From positions 6,634,001-6,698,000 of the forward strand of contig OZ234501.1 of NCBI GenBank assembly GCA_965153455.1: DNA of 64,000 nucleotides, in the 5' to 3' direction. The notes below the pieces were generated by a model. The model saw only the letters and a list, made by a program, of their open reading frames with translations, made no database searches and was not told where the DNA came from. Made by a program: the position numbers and the translations under genes. Below are positions 25,285 through 37,983 of the stretch, one piece after another; positions within the stretch are counted from its first letter, which is position 1, and every line of letters begins with the position of its first letter. Source of the stretch: Sphagnum compactum (lineage: Eukaryota > Bryophyta > Sphagnopsida > Sphagnales).

Positions 25285-26000
25285 TCCTTCATGCATGGTT
25301 TTCAAAAAAAAAGGCCATAACATGTTGGCTCTTATGTTGGATCCAAGGTACAAAAGTATGCATTTGGTGATTATTTATTTGGGCCATGAAGTTGCTACCA
25401 TTTTTGTGGCAAATTATGATGAACAATTGTTGTTACCTCTACTGTTGGAGGCTTACAAAGGTTTGTTGCCAAATAGAAAGGATTGTTTGGATGAATTTGC
25501 CTCATTTGTGGATTCTTAGGATCTATTCCAATATATTAACACATTTGCAAATACCTACAAGGACATTGTATGTCGAGAACTTGGTTCATTCCGTTGGTAT
25601 CCTGTCGATGTAAAAACTTGTTCATGTGCTTTGACATGGTGGCAAACATAAGAGCAAAAGTTTCCAATAGTGATTGCAAAATGCAAGATTGATTTTAGGA
25701 ATCCCAATTAGCCAAATTGAGATTGAAAGAATCTTTTCCATTGTTGGAATCCTCACAACACTTAAGAGATGTCAGCTTCAAATTGAAAATTTGAACAAGT
25801 TAATTTTTGTCCATGAGAATTGGCCATTTGATCCTCATGTTGGCCGTTTAAAACCATTTGATTTGGCAGTTATTTGTGAAGCAGAATCTGACTTGACAAA
25901 CGAGTTGGATGTCGTATTCATGGATAAAGTGGAGCGTGAAGAATATGCAAATGGGGATTTAGTTGCCAAAAGTTCTTCCTTACATGTGAGGACTAACTGA

Positions 26001-28239
26001 ATCTGAAAATGATGAATTGATTACGTGTTAAGGTTTTGCATAGAAAGTTTATCCATGTTTTTATATTTTGAAGTCTTTAGTCTTTACTGTGTTTCAATGT
26101 GAAATATGGATAATTTGAAGATTTTGGATTCATGGTCTTTGAAGTTCAATTTTTGTTGGTTTGTAGAGTTTATAATTTTTGAATTTTGAATTGTTTTGAA
26201 GGGCTATTTGTGTCTTTCAGGATGTGTTATCTGTTGTCTAATTGTCTTTCTATTTGTGTTTTTGTGTCTTTTCAAGGTTACTTTGTGTTTGCCTTTTTAG
26301 AATATGTATGTTTGTGACATTTTGGGTTTGGGTTTTGCTTAAATTAGTCTTTTAAAAGTCTACATGCAATGTCTGTGAAGGTTTGTTGTTTGTTTTTCTT
26401 TTAGGGCCTACTAATTGTTTTTCTTTCTAAGTCTGCTATCTACTATTTGTTTATTTTGAAGGTCAGCTATTTGTTGATTACTTGTCTGTCTATTTGTCTT
26501 TGAAGGTATATGTACAATATATGTATATTATTTGCTTGTTTGTTTATATTTGTCTTTGAACGTTTATTGTCTGTCTATTTATTTGTTTACGTCATTTAGG
26601 GTTATAGGTTGTGTCTGTCTTTGAAAGTTAATATGTGTCTTTGTTTTTTGAGAGACTGATTGAAGGTCTTTGAGGTTAGTAGGATCAAGCTTTTGATCTC
26701 TGGAGCATGTTAGATGAAAGGAACATGGAATAGTTTGATACAAAAAACCAGATCTAACAAAACAAACAATCACTGTGATTCATGCATGTTGATTGGACAT
26801 TAGGATGAGTTCTTATAATTAGGTTTAGAATTTAGAAATATAAAAAAAGACAATGTTATGCCTTTCCAAAACTCTTTGTTAATACAGTTCTTTCTTTGAA
26901 CTTTGGATTGCAGTTTCATAATCCATGAACCCTAAACCTTAAATGTCAATAGGTTTTGTGAAAGTAAAAAAATTCATATGTAAGAACCGGGTAAAAAATC
27001 AAGAGTGATTGTGAGGGTTTTTGTCAAAGAACCAGAATAATTTAAAGAACTCAATAGGATTTTGGCCAGGTTTTGATAAAGACCCGAAATTGTGTACCTG
27101 CCTTCAAATGCATTGAACCCCCAGACCTGTCTCACACCCATTGCTCACTTACATTTTAAAAACCCAGACTTGACCTGTTATTTGAAATTTCTAATTTCCA
27201 TAGACCTGGACCCGTTGTGGATTTTTTTTTAAAAAAAAAATCTGAAACCCGGAGCTGACTATTGTCAAAAAAAATTACATACCCGTCCCACACTGGTCTG
27301 GACCCATGTCCTCTTTCTCAGCCTTGATTTTCTTTCTTTCCTTTTGGGTCACCCAGCCTTGTTGCACAGAGTTCACATCAACCAGCAGGCCTTCAAAAGA
27401 AAGACAAAAAAGAGAGGAAAAAAAACAACCCACATAATGAATGAATGAATGAATGAATTAATTAATTAATTAATTAATAATAAAAAGAGAAGCTTCAAGT
27501 GTGGGTGCGTGGGTGGGTGGGTGGATGGCTTGTTGGTAAGAATTTTTGAAGAAGATTCTTATGAAATTTCTGCTGCTGGATTTTGACCTACTATTGGAAC
27601 ATATTTGGACAGAAAAGCTCTTCCCATTTCCCTTTTGTTGAACAGAAGATTTGGTATTATTCAGCAGTCTCTTCCAAATTCACAAGAGAAAGTTGGGTTT
27701 TGCACACAAGAATGTTGGGAATGGCAGGAGAAGCACAAGTTTGACAGGTTGAGGTTAAAGCAGGTCCCACCCAAAGAATTTTTTGCTACAATTTCTCTTT
27801 CCTTTTGCTTTTTTAGGTCTTGGGATCCTAAAAATAGAATAAACACGGGAGAGTTGCCTTCCACGTTCCTACCTACCAACCACCCATCCATGAGGAGCCA
27901 CACCACCCATTGAGTTAAAGAATCCCAAATTATGTATGTGATGAAGTCACTTAATTTCTTGTTACAGAATCTTGTGTGTCACAGAATCGATTAGGTCAAG
28001 TTATTAGCACTAAGCAACCTCCTTGTTGTTTAGAGTACTTACAAAATCATGTGATTAAGGGATTTGGGTCCTCCTAATTTCAGGTTTTTGTGTGCTTTTC
28101 AGTTGAATTTCCCCCAAGAGTAGGATCAAATAAGTCTTTATATTTGTCTCTCCAATTCTGCATTGGGTTGTGGAGCGGTACCCAAAATTCTGTTGGCAAC
28201 ACACTTGAAATTCACCCAAAGTATTGTAGTTGTTGTTTT
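26001..28239. other. intergenic region, no gene seen
   Basis: T-rich sequence with GTCTGTCT/TTTGTCTTTG repeats at 26200-26640, an (AATG)n-(AATT)n compound microsatellite at about 27437-27482 and GGGTG-rich sequence near 27505-27525. The ORF at 27605-27913 shows no family resemblance. Confidence 0.5.
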
Positions 28240-28530
28240 GGCGGTGGTGAAGATTTTGTAGTAGTAGTAGTAGTTGTTGTTGTTGTGGTGGTGGTGGTGG
28301 TGGTGAAGATTTTGTAGTAGTAGTTGTTGTTGTTGTTGTTGTGGTGGTGGTGGTGAAGATTTTGTAGTTGTTGTTTTTGTGGTGGTTGTAGTGGTGAAGA
28401 TTTTGGTGGTGGTGTTGTTTTTGTGGTTGTGGTGGTGGTGGTGGTGGTGGTGGTGGAAGTGTTGTTGTTGATATTGTTTTTGTTCTTGTTCTTGTTCTTG
28501 TGGGGGTGAAGATTTTTTGTGGTTTTAAGG
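28240..28530 (+). repeat. complex GTA/GTT/GTG minisatellite block
   Basis: Runs of GTA, GTT and GTG are separated by the recurring phrase GGTGAAGATTTTGTAGT (near 28247, 28302, 28353, 28395, and a variant at 28505). This is a higher-order tandem array about 450 bp upstream of the BAC2-type start codon. It gives long Thr/Asn/Pro frames on the minus strand, which are not genes. Confidence 0.9.
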
Positions 28531-28982
28531 CTTTTGTTGTTGTGTTTGGGTTTTGTTGTGTTTTCTTGTGTGAGGAAGAATGGCAGGAGCAAGTGGGTTT
28601 GTGAAGGAATTGGGAAGCCACAGATGCGGTATACATACTCGAATGTCCCATCTTCTTCTTTGCCTACCATGGTAATGATTCTTAGCGAGTTAGAAGACTT
28701 GGGTCATTGTTGTTGTTGTTGTTGTAGTTTCTTCATCTCAACTATTGGGTGGGATTGTGCTTCTTCTTGGAGCCTGGTTTTGGAAGTGTTGTCTGTCCCA
28801 GCAGAAGAAGAAGATCTTCAAGGACTTGGAGATATGATCATGTGTGCGACAAAAGATTCTGTTTCTGCAGACATGGTCTGACACACAGGAGTGGGGGAAT
28901 TGATTTGGAGGAGACGGATCGGGGTTGTGGGTGCTTTTGATTTGTGGGATTGGGGGATTGTGAAAGGAAAGTCAAAAAAAAA

Positions 28983-30453
28983 ATGGAGTTCTGGCCTGAG
29001 TTTCTGGCAAGTACTTCAGGAAGTGAGTTTGTGGCAGGAGGGTCGGGAGGCATGGCAGGGGTGATGGCAGGTCATCCCTTGGACACAATTCGCATCCGTT
29101 TACAACAGCCCAGGTTGCCATCTTCCTCAGCTCCTGCCTCTGCCATTGCCCTGATCCGCCACATTGTTGCCACTGAAGGTCCCACTGCCCTCTTCAAAGG
29201 CATGGCCTCACCTCTTGCAACCATCGCCTTTCAGGTCAGTGGGGATGGCTTTTTTTTTTTCCTTTTTTCTTTTAGTTCTGTGTCTTCTGCCGTTTGTAGC
29301 CTTTCTTCTGAGACATCTGCTCTGATGGGTTTGTTGTTGTTTTTATTATGGGTTGTTGTCTAAATGAAAAGCCCCTTGTTTGTTTGAATTTGGTTTTTTG
29401 CAGAATGCAGTTTCTTTTCAAACTTATGCACTTCTCTCAAGAGCTTTGGCAGATCCATCCGAGCAAGCCCAAGCTCAGCGCCAGCAGCCTCTTTCGTACG
29501 AAAGAGTAGCTCTTGCTGGCATTGGAGCTGGTACAATACAAACCCTCATTCTCAGTCCAGTTGACTTGATCAAGATTAGGTTGCAGCTGCAAACAGCTCG
29601 GAGGTCAGTAACGGGCGCATCTTCTTTGGGCCCCTTGACCCTTGCCCGTGATATTTTCCGCAAGGAGGGTATCAGAGGACTGTATCGAGGATGGGGCATC
29701 ACTGTCCTTCGAGATGCACCAAGCCATGGAGGTAAAACCAACTTTGACAGCCCTACTTTCTTTTTTGGCAGGAAAGTGTGTGAGGCAGGGGGGGCATTGA
29801 GTTCATTCACTTCAATAGCAGCAGAAAGGCAAATCAATCTTGTTGAGAATCACAAACAAATAGATCTATGGAAGACAATCCATTGCTTAATTATGCTTTC
29901 CTTCTTGGACCTGAACCATGTGGTGTTGTAAGCTTGATAGACCAGCCATGCGGCGTTGGCTAAAGGTGAAGCAACTCTGGATTCTCAGGTTTATGTGTTT
30001 TTTTGGATCATAAATTGTAACGTAATCTTGGGTTGGTCATTGACGGATGCAGTTTACTTTGGATCATACGAGTTCATACGAGAGAAGTTGCATCCAGGCT
30101 GCAGGAGCAATGGACAAGAGACACTACTGACGATGCTCACAGCAGGTGGGCTGGCTGGATCATTAAGCTGGCTTTGTTGCTACCCACTAGATGTGGTGAA
30201 GTCTCGCCTGCAGGCACAAGGAGGGGTTGGTGGCAGTGGCACCCGATACAAAGGCATCATTGATTGCTTCCAAATCAGCGTGCGACAAGAAGGTTTCCAG
30301 GTGCTTTTCCGTGGGTTAGGGACAAGCTTAGCTCGAGCATACCTGGTTAATGGCGCAATTTTTTCTGCATATGAATCGACACTACGCTTTCTGTCCCCTC
30401 GGTCACCTCCACAATCTGAAACCAATTTAGGACTTAGGCCAATTTCACCATAA
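28983..30453 (+). CDS. BAC2: mitochondrial basic amino acid carrier, BAC2 type, three exons
   Basis: Predicted inner-membrane exchanger for arginine, ornithine and other basic amino acids. Exons 28983-29234, 29404-29731 and 30053-30453 join with GT-AG introns (the second splits a Val codon), giving 326 aa. The N-terminus MEFWPEF, the phrase AHGVYFGSYE-like SHGVYFGSYEF, and EKLHPGCRSNGQE match what I recall of Arabidopsis BAC2 (about 296 aa). Three carrier motifs are present: PLDTIR, PVDLIK and PLDVVK, each followed by the usual glycine-containing matrix helix (for example GLYRGWGITVLRDAPSHG). An in-frame ATG at 28944 would add 13 residues (MGLGDCERKVKKK); the start at 28983 is preferred because it aligns with BAC2. 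The extra length against BAC2 lies mainly in a Ser/Ala/Gln-rich insert and a longer C-terminal tail. Confidence 0.93.
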
Positions 30454-31185
30454 CATCTACTAATAGGGCTCCAATTGTGGGCATCACCTTGGGTCTCAAC
30501 CGGATACTAAGATCCTCCATGTCATCTTGCACCCAATTATGAGAGTTGCTAATCCAGCTGGAGACGTTTCATTTAGCACATAGGGAGCTTGGAAAGGAAT
30601 AGGCTTTAGTTTAGCTGAGTCTTTCAATAGCCTACTTCTTTTACCCATTACAGAGATTGGGTGGCTGTCAATGCTACCAGCTCAGATTTTTTGGGGCATT
30701 CCATACAAGTGAATTTGGTGGAATGAATGACCTTGTATGAGTTTGTATTCACTTATGAGTCAGCAAAGGTAATTGGCTCTCTCGTGGTTACACCCCCAGT
30801 GCACTTGTCACTCTTGTGTGTTGTCAATTTTTTAGTAGCATGATTGATAGAGGTGTCTAGAGCTGGAACATGAAGCTAAGTCAAGCTTGTCTCATATGCT
30901 TCTGGGAGACACCTTGAAATGGTATGTTGGGTGGGTGCCATCATGCTCCCCTCTACACCACAGCATGCATCCAAGCACAATACAATTCCTGTTTCTGCAA
31001 TGCAAAAATTGAAAAGTATGATGATTTGTACCTCTATTTCTTTCCTGTCCCCTTGACAGTCTTTCTTCCTCTTCTCAAAAACGCTCCCACCTTTTGTCAG
31101 GATAGCAATTGTGTTAAGGTTTGCTTGACCTTCATAGCATTGCTTGAACTTATCAACTTTGTCTGTATCCAGCAACAACACAGTC

Positions 31186-31800
31186 TTGTTGCCCTGGTAT
31201 AATGGACGGCTCCTGACAACCCATGTCTTGTTGCCCTGGTAGAAGAGATGTTTTCTGACAATCCATCACACAGATGGAACAGGTGAAGAAGCAGCTAAAT
31301 CCAGCAGCAAACAAGTCAGAGCATGACCCAACAAAAAATAAAACCCATGACCTGGACAGAGCAAGAGAAGAAGTTCAATTCAGGAGCAAACAAGTCAGTG
31401 CATGACCCAACTAGAAACAAAACTGTAGAAGTCTTGCGCATCCCATTGTTTCTACAGTACAACAATATCAAGTGCATGGAAATCAAATTGTGACATTGAG
31501 GAGCAGGACAAACCATGGGCAGTATTCAAGAGTCTGGAGGAGAAGAGAATGTGGAGGGAGACAGCCATGACCTCCACACACCTGCATCAACAACAACTCT
31601 ACTAAATCACCCTGCAACTTTTGCTCCAACAATGCACAAAACACAACAAAAAACACAAAAATAAAGAATTGCGCACACCAAATCCCACAAAGAGAAAGAG
31701 TCTCTAATAACACTAAAATTCACACTGCAAACCTTCTGCTCCAACAATGCACAAAACACACGAGTGAAAAATTACTCATACCCAATCCCACAAGGAGAAG
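31186..31800. repeat. cluster of three local tandem duplications
   Basis: Phrase TCTTGTTGCCCTGGTA occurs twice about 47 bp apart (31184-31250). Phrase GCAAACAAGTCAG followed by GCATGACCCAAC occurs twice about 80 bp apart (31305-31412). Phrase CTCCAACAATGCACAAAACA occurs twice about 115 bp apart (31624-31758), with related downstream sequence ending GAGAAGGAGTCT. All are imperfect direct repeats. Confidence 0.75.
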
Positions 31801-34800
31801 GAGTCTACCCAATTGCTGAAAACCCTATACACCACCCAACAACATCAGTATCTTTTCTGTCTCTTTGATTCATCATCATCATTGTCATCAACAACATCTC
31901 TGATTCATCATCATCACTTCATCATTGGCATCTTTGATTCATTGTTGCAAACTTGTCTTCTTGATCCTCAGCAATCAGCATCTCCACATACACATTTGAA
32001 ACAAAATCCTGGACAAACTGATCATCCCTCATTCTCGAAGATAACATTTGTATGTATTATACATTCTTCATTCTAATTTCATGGGTAGTAGTAGTAGTAG
32101 GTAGTAGTAGCAATGTAGAGTGGCCAATCAACCCAAGCAAAATATTTTGCATTGGAATCTTGGGTGGATAGACTCTCTTCACTTGTGCTTTAGTTGCTTG
32201 TTCAGTTTGATGATCAACTAACTTAGTTTCCTTTTCTTTGTTGGATGCTCAAATTGATTCAACATGTAATTTTCGAATGTGCCAAATCTCACCCATAATA
32301 GTCCTAGTATGTCCTATTATGTGCCTTAGAAACCCAAAGTTTTCAAAAACTTGAGACTACACTAAATAATGGTTTTGTAAAAAAGGCATGTACGTGCAAA
32401 GAAACACATGCAACAGGGACAAAATGTTCTACACAAACATGTGCTTGCATTATCAAAAACGTTAGTGACATTGTTGTATTAGGAGCAAAGGTGCGTTGTT
32501 AAGGTGGGTATTTTGGGAATGTAGAGGTATGTTTACTCATTTTGTTGCTTTGTGAATATATTTGCTTTTGTGGCAAAATATTAAGGACAAGGAATCGAAT
32601 AAGATGATAACGTGTATGTTGAGATGACGTGATTCAGTTGAGCTTTGCACTAGGTCTATGACCTTGATGCTTGTTGCTCTTTGGTGAGGTTCCAAAAGGC
32701 ATAGAAATTACCAACTTCATTGTAGATCATACTAATCATGAAACACATATCGCCAAGCTTCACATGTTGAATATTGAATTTGAATTAATTCTCCCATTGG
32801 CTATTGCTAACTATATCATGTACCTTAAGTACCTAGGTTTTTTCATTACCTAATGCTCATTGTCCATTGCTCATTGTCACTTGGTTTTTTTGTAGTAATA
32901 AAAAAAAAATTCCCTTGCAAAAGGGAATTAAAGTTCATATTTACATCTCCAATTTTTTCAAAGCTTGATCATAGGTTCCTGCATATGACCAAGATTTCAT
33001 TACACTTATCTAGATGATGCCTTTGTGATTAGAAGACAATGAATTAGTTAGAAGGAATCGACTACATAGGCAACCCCAAATAAAAACAACATAAATTTAC
33101 TCATTTCGAATGCCAATTCATAAACTTTAATTGTTTTTAATCTTGAAGTATCATCAATAATAAAGACAAACATAGGAGACAAAATAAGCAAGTAAAAATG
33201 ATTTTTAGTTTTTTTGCCACCACCTCACAATCAACATGTCAAAAAAAGAATTGTTTTAACGTAGTCAAGAAACAATTGCCCTAACCTTGTTTAGCAAGTT
33301 GGAGAAGGGGTGAAGTTGTTCGGTAACAACAAACACTTTTACTCAAAGGCATAAGAAAGACGTGTTTGAAAGTGAACAACCATTGGGATCCTTTTACATA
33401 GTTGTTTTCTTATCTTCTTCCTACTAGACAAGTTTGTGCGACAAGTTTTCCACCTTCTTTCTTGTTAGGAGTATGAAATGACCTTAGGAAATTAACATGA
33501 TAGATCATTTTAGGCCATGCAAGAAATTGGAAAAAGGTTTCATCAATAGCAATAGAGGCATTTGTGGCATTTGTGAGCAAATGTGTAAGTAGTGTGTGTT
33601 AAAGGAATTACTAATTTGATGAGAGTTCACATCTTTGATGGAATGTCTAAATGGTAGAAAAGCAAAAGATTAAAGCAACAACAAACAAACGAAAATCAAA
33701 TGTAAATGCATTAAAGTTATCCTTAAAATCATCCTACCATTTGGCCCATTTTCCTTCCCCCAAGCCCCTCTTTGGAGTCCCACATGTTGTTATTTGCAAA
33801 AGGAGAAAATATTATTAAAATTGGGTGTTAAATATTTGACATCCTTCATTTATTACACCCAATTTCTCAAAGCTTTGTCATTAGTTGTACCTAATATCAA
33901 TGAAGTCACACAAGCTCTTTTTTTAATCCTCTCTTGGCAAATTTTCACCATGGTCACGAAAAAAAATTTGTTTTTTCAAATTGGGGAAAAATTAATTGTG
34001 TTTTGGGATTTTTATTCGCCACGAATTGAAAATAAGTTCATTTTTAAAATTGCCTAATTTTGCATGAAGTTCTAGCAAGTAGCCAAAAATATGGAAAGGT
34101 GCTTACATTTTGTTACCTTCATCTTTTGTTCATTAGCCATATTTGGTTAAATCCTTTTTTTGACAGTTGCCACTTCAGTTGCTTCATCACCAAAATGAAA
34201 AAGAAACACAAAATTGGATGTAAGACTATTATATAACGACAAAACGGTCCACATGTCCAATTCTTTGAAAATAATTTTATTTTTCCACTTAGAGCTTATA
34301 CACAATCCTATTTAAATTGTAACAATCCCTAATTAATATTTCAAGTAGATTATCACAAATCATAGTTTCTAGGACTAGTTGATGATCAAGTTGAAACTTG
34401 CCCAATTTATTGCATTTTGAGAGGCTAATTGTGGGCATGAATCATTTTTAAAAGCTAATTGAGAGGATTTTTTTTCAATTTTTTAATACAAATTATCAAG
34501 AAAATAGAAAAAAGTTCAAATTTACACTAATAAACCCAAAAAAAATCCCAATTTTTTTGTAAAAGATATGACAAAAAATTTGGGAAAAAAAAAAAAAAAA
34601 TCACAAATATAAAGATTGAGCTCTCAATGTTTCTTTGGGGAAGCATGGGCCAATTTTTTTTTATATTAATAATAATAATACTTTTAATTCAAGGATGAAA
34701 AATATAATGGGATGAATGAATATGGGTGGTTTTCATCCAGGGTCTCAACCAAGTCTCAAGTCTGAACCAGGAAGAAGTTAGACTGATTCATCCATGGCGA

Positions 34801-34885
34801 ACATCCATGCCTTCATCCATGAAGGCATCTGAATTTGGCCCCTCAACAATTTATTCTCCCTCCAACTTTATCGCATTGGTAGGTA

Positions 34886-34936
34886 TCTACTACCTACCTA
34901 CCTACCTACCTACCTACTTTCCTACGTACCTACCTA
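34886..34936. repeat. (CTAC)n microsatellite
   Basis: CTAC units with a few substitutions, about 340 bp upstream of the psbW start. Confidence 0.9.
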
Positions 34937-35054
34937 TTTGCCTATTAGGTGACAAAATTGAGGTCCCATCCCAAGGTCCGCCCGTGATCAGAGAACCACA
35001 CCTCAGTTTCCACCGGTATAGTTACGCCACCTGGCATATAGATTCCGGTTTGTG

Positions 35055-35082
35055 ATTGGCCCAAACGAGTGTGAAAGGATAA
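35055..35082 (+). promoter_or_regulatory. possible CCAAT and I-box (GATAA) elements upstream of psbW
   Basis: A reverse CCAAT (35055-35059) and GATAA (35078-35082) lie about 200 bp before the start codon. GATA/I-box motifs are common in light-responsive plant promoters. These are short motifs, so chance occurrence cannot be excluded. Confidence 0.3.
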
Positions 35083-35274
35083 CGCGTAATCTTCCGTTCT
35101 GCGCTGCGCTTGTCTTCTGCTCCGTCTTCTCCATCGCCATCCCATTTGCGCAACAAATCTTCGCAGCAAAATTCCAGAAAGCTCTCGGCGCACACCACCG
35201 CCAGTTTCTTCTCTTCACGAAAGCTTTGCGGAAGAATACATAATTTCTGCCAAGATTTTTTCTTTTTAGTTGCA

Positions 35275-36027
35275 ATGGCTGCTGCTGCTGCTGCTCTTGC
35301 TGCGACTTCTTCCGCCGGTTGTGTATCCGCAGCTGCCACATGCAGCTTCCTGCACAAGTCGTTACCTATGAGCCAGCGAGCTGCTGTCGCCAGATCCGTC
35401 ATTGGTACACGTATAGGCACCAACTGAACTTCTCTCGTAGATGCTTTCCAATCTCCTCTTGCTGTTGCCCTCCATTATGTTCAGATGCGTGTATTGATTT
35501 GTTTTTTCTGAGAAGGAAATCATGTCTAGTACTAAAGGGTCCAGTACCGTAGGGTTTGTGCCGAGGGTTAGGGTTTCCGAAGAGGTTGAGGAGAGGGGCT
35601 GGTGGAAGGGGCGGGGGGAGAGATTGGATGCGTATTTGATATTGAGAATAGTTTTGTATTCGGGTGTGTGGGGGATTATTTTACAGGTCTGCCTGCTTTG
35701 CACATGCCGAGAATCGTGTGTTCTGCGGAGGAGAGGAAAGTAGACGTTGATGAGAAAAAGTCGGAAGTGAGCAGCAGCAGCAACGGTTTCAGCTGCTCTC
35801 AGCTGATGGTTGCCATGTCGACGGCAAGTGCCTTAACTGCGGCACATCCGGCTCTGGCTCTTGTAGATGAAAGGCTATCGACGGAGGGAACAGGGCTGGG
35901 ACTAGGCCTTAGCAACTCCAAGCTAACATGGATTTTAGTGGGAGTGACTACGCTCATCTGGGTTTTGTACTTCGTCTACTCCACAGGTCTGCCAGAGGGA
36001 GACGATGATTCAGGCCTCTCTCTATGA
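35275..36027 (+). CDS. psbW: photosystem II subunit PsbW, chloroplast precursor, two exons
   Basis: PsbW is a single-span thylakoid protein that stabilises photosystem II supercomplexes. Exons 35275-35404 and 35687-36027 join through a GT-AG intron that splits a Gly codon, giving a 156-aa precursor. Residues 1 to about 55 form an Ala/Ser-rich transit peptide. A second, hydrophobic region ends AHPALA, a thylakoidal processing-peptidase-like site, and the mature protein begins [12 protein letters not shown]. The mature part is 55 residues: an N-terminal lumenal segment, one membrane span ([20 protein letters not shown]) and an acidic stromal tail ending in the family signature SGLSL. Length and layout match plant PsbW (133 aa precursor in Arabidopsis, from memory); the transit region is longer here. 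The start is set by the ATG that opens the transit peptide; the upstream frame is open but has no support. Confidence 0.95.
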
Positions 36028-37983
36028 GCTGCATGTCTATCTATCTGCTGGAATTAAGCCAATTTCAGATGATGCAGGCTTCTTGTACGATTTTCTTTTG
36101 TGTCATATGGAGATTAATGATCATGTGCCTTATTGCAACTGCTGTGGAGAGGAATTATATCAGTCTACCAACCAGCTAGTTGTCATTGTGAAATTTTAGC
36201 TCTGAGTATTGACACATGAGCTTTGCACAATTTGCATGTTGTTAAAATGGATACCTATTGGGATTGATTTTCTGGTTTCTGGGTGCTTGATCTGCAGCTG
36301 CTTTTATGTGATCCAGAAAGAGTTTTTGGTTACATATTGTCAAGTAATTCTTTGGATTAGGGAATTGCCAAGGTCTGGTCTACTATAACGTGGTCTGCTT
36401 GATATATCAGCTGGTTTGTGAGGTTTGCTAAATCATGGATCAGGATTTGAAATTTAGACTGCTGTCTTGATTTGGAAGCTCTAGTTGTGTTGCTTATAAT
36501 TTCCAGCTCAGTTTGATTTTTTGTCAAAGATATGTCTGATTGGATACAGTAGTAGTTCACCGAGATGGATGGTGGTTCTTGGTTTCTCCAATGCAGAACA
36601 AGACATTGGATTCAGGTGCCTTTTGTGTAGTTTGAGTAGTTTTGGCACAATCTTGTCACTTCCTCTCATGTGTTGAGTTTCTTCTTCAGCATTCTTGCTC
36701 TCTTCAGAACAAGGTAAAATAAAATTGTAATCTTTAATTTGCAGGTTATTTGATTTCAGTTGTCATATCTGATCATTATGTAGAAATCTGAGGTGTTGCA
36801 CACATTTTTTGTGTGTTCTGAGAGCACTTGCTGCACCTTTTGTGCTTGTGTGTAATTAGGAGTGCAACAAAGGAAATGTGTTGATTCCAAAGGATTTTGA
36901 TGATCTTCCCAGCTACTATTAAGTGGGAAATTTGGTCTGGCAATTTGACTATTATAATGTTACATGGGAAGACCAGATCTGCTACATGGTGGGACTTGGT
37001 CCATCAAGACTGAACAAAGATTGCTGCAGTATGCATAGTGCTTCAGCGTTCATAAGGCTGTTCTAGTCTCCTACTATTAATCTCGGGTGCAGGTGATGGT
37101 GAAACAATGTCCACAGTTCTGGTTGTGAGTACAATAGTATTGTGTTTTGTCATTACTTGCACTCCATGACATGGGTGTATGAAATAGTAGACCTAGTACA
37201 TTAGCGTCGTGTGGGTGTTGATACACATTGGTCTGGTCCAGATATTAGCAGCAACTTGAAACTCTTCTGTAAATTCATAAGTATTAGAAAGTGGACATGA
37301 CCAAATAGAGGAGACCACCCAAGTGCAATTTGTCATCACCAGTAAACAGCACAATTTGCTGCCTATGTTTAGTTGTGAAGACACCTAGGTATCCATTTTA
37401 CTCTGAAAACACTTGAAACATTTTTGAAGAGCTGCATTTAGTTTATTATGTTCACAACAATCATTCATGATGCCAGCTCTCTGCAGAAGTTACCTGCAAG
37501 ATGTGAAGAAAGACAAGACATCTGTTGCTACAGTTGTGTACAGATAAAAGTAATACTCTTCTGAATGAAGATGGTGAGCATATATCTCCTAACCAATTGT
37601 AGGGAGTGTGTTACTAATGTGGCAGTATGCCTCCCCAGTTATATGACATATTTTGCTACCAGAACAACACACTATTGGACAAGAGATCCCCAGTTTTATT
37701 ACACAGTTTTCTGCCTTCTGACATTTTCTTACCTCCCTAATACCTTGTTGCACATTCCTGGTTGCTAGTTGGCTAAACATCATATATGATATGATATAAC
37801 CCATGGTTATTATCAAAATCAAATACCTGCCAAACATTGGTGTATATAGTTATGAGACTTGTAGCTGTAAGGTACTTCCCACTGCTACATAATAGGCATA
37901 GACTGCTTCCTACTCCTACCACCTCATGATTTACATATGTTTAGGCTTATGATAAGGTTTGCCTTGTGCTGTACATTGCATAA
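36028..37983. other. intergenic region, presumed psbW 3' UTR then no gene
   Basis: AT-rich sequence without conserved coding potential. The short ORFs at 36357-36560, 37193-37384 and 37565-37837 show no recognisable motif. Confidence 0.5.

Larger units (their letters stand above)
22482..26000 (+). pseudogene. hAT-superfamily transposase, degenerate, with BED zinc finger
   Basis: Fragments in hAT order lie in several frames. An N-terminal ORF occupies 22482-22745. A BED-type finger has a Cys pair near 22836-22850 and two His at 22950-22967 in MKKHVELEH. The catalytic core includes TFDLWMSKGAHDVFIVVVNF (about 23334-23393), then DEGSNLQTYASALNSIVSC (about 23537-23593) and CFGHALSKVCQYATIDDK. 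A middle part follows 24040. The C-terminal part has MLALMLDPRYKSM (25323-25361), and the dimerisation region ISQIEIERIFSIVGIL is at about 25700-25750. Stops and frame changes occur between these (for example 22743, 23483, 23534), so no active transposase is expected. It is split by a 904-bp insertion (24381-25284). Element ends were not identified. Confidence 0.85.
30454..35274. other. intergenic region, no gene seen
   Basis: The first ~600 bp are probably the 3' UTR of the carrier gene. 31.2-31.8 kb holds local duplications (listed separately). 32-34.7 kb is very AT-rich with poly(A/T) runs and no conserved coding sequence. The last ~300 bp belong to the psbW promoter/leader. Confidence 0.5.

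Noticed and set aside
27605-27913. 102-aa frame upstream of the BAC2-type gene
   Set aside because: No motif, and an opposite-strand frame over the same bases is equally open.
28055-28670. Long minus-strand Thr/Asn/Pro-rich reading frames (198 and 152 aa)
   Set aside because: They arise from the GTN repeat array read on the opposite strand; several overlapping frames stay open for the same reason and no motif is present.
35003-35423. Minus-strand frames of 112 and 133 aa over the psbW leader and first exon
   Set aside because: Shadow of the Ala-rich transit peptide; the plus-strand psbW is clearly the gene.
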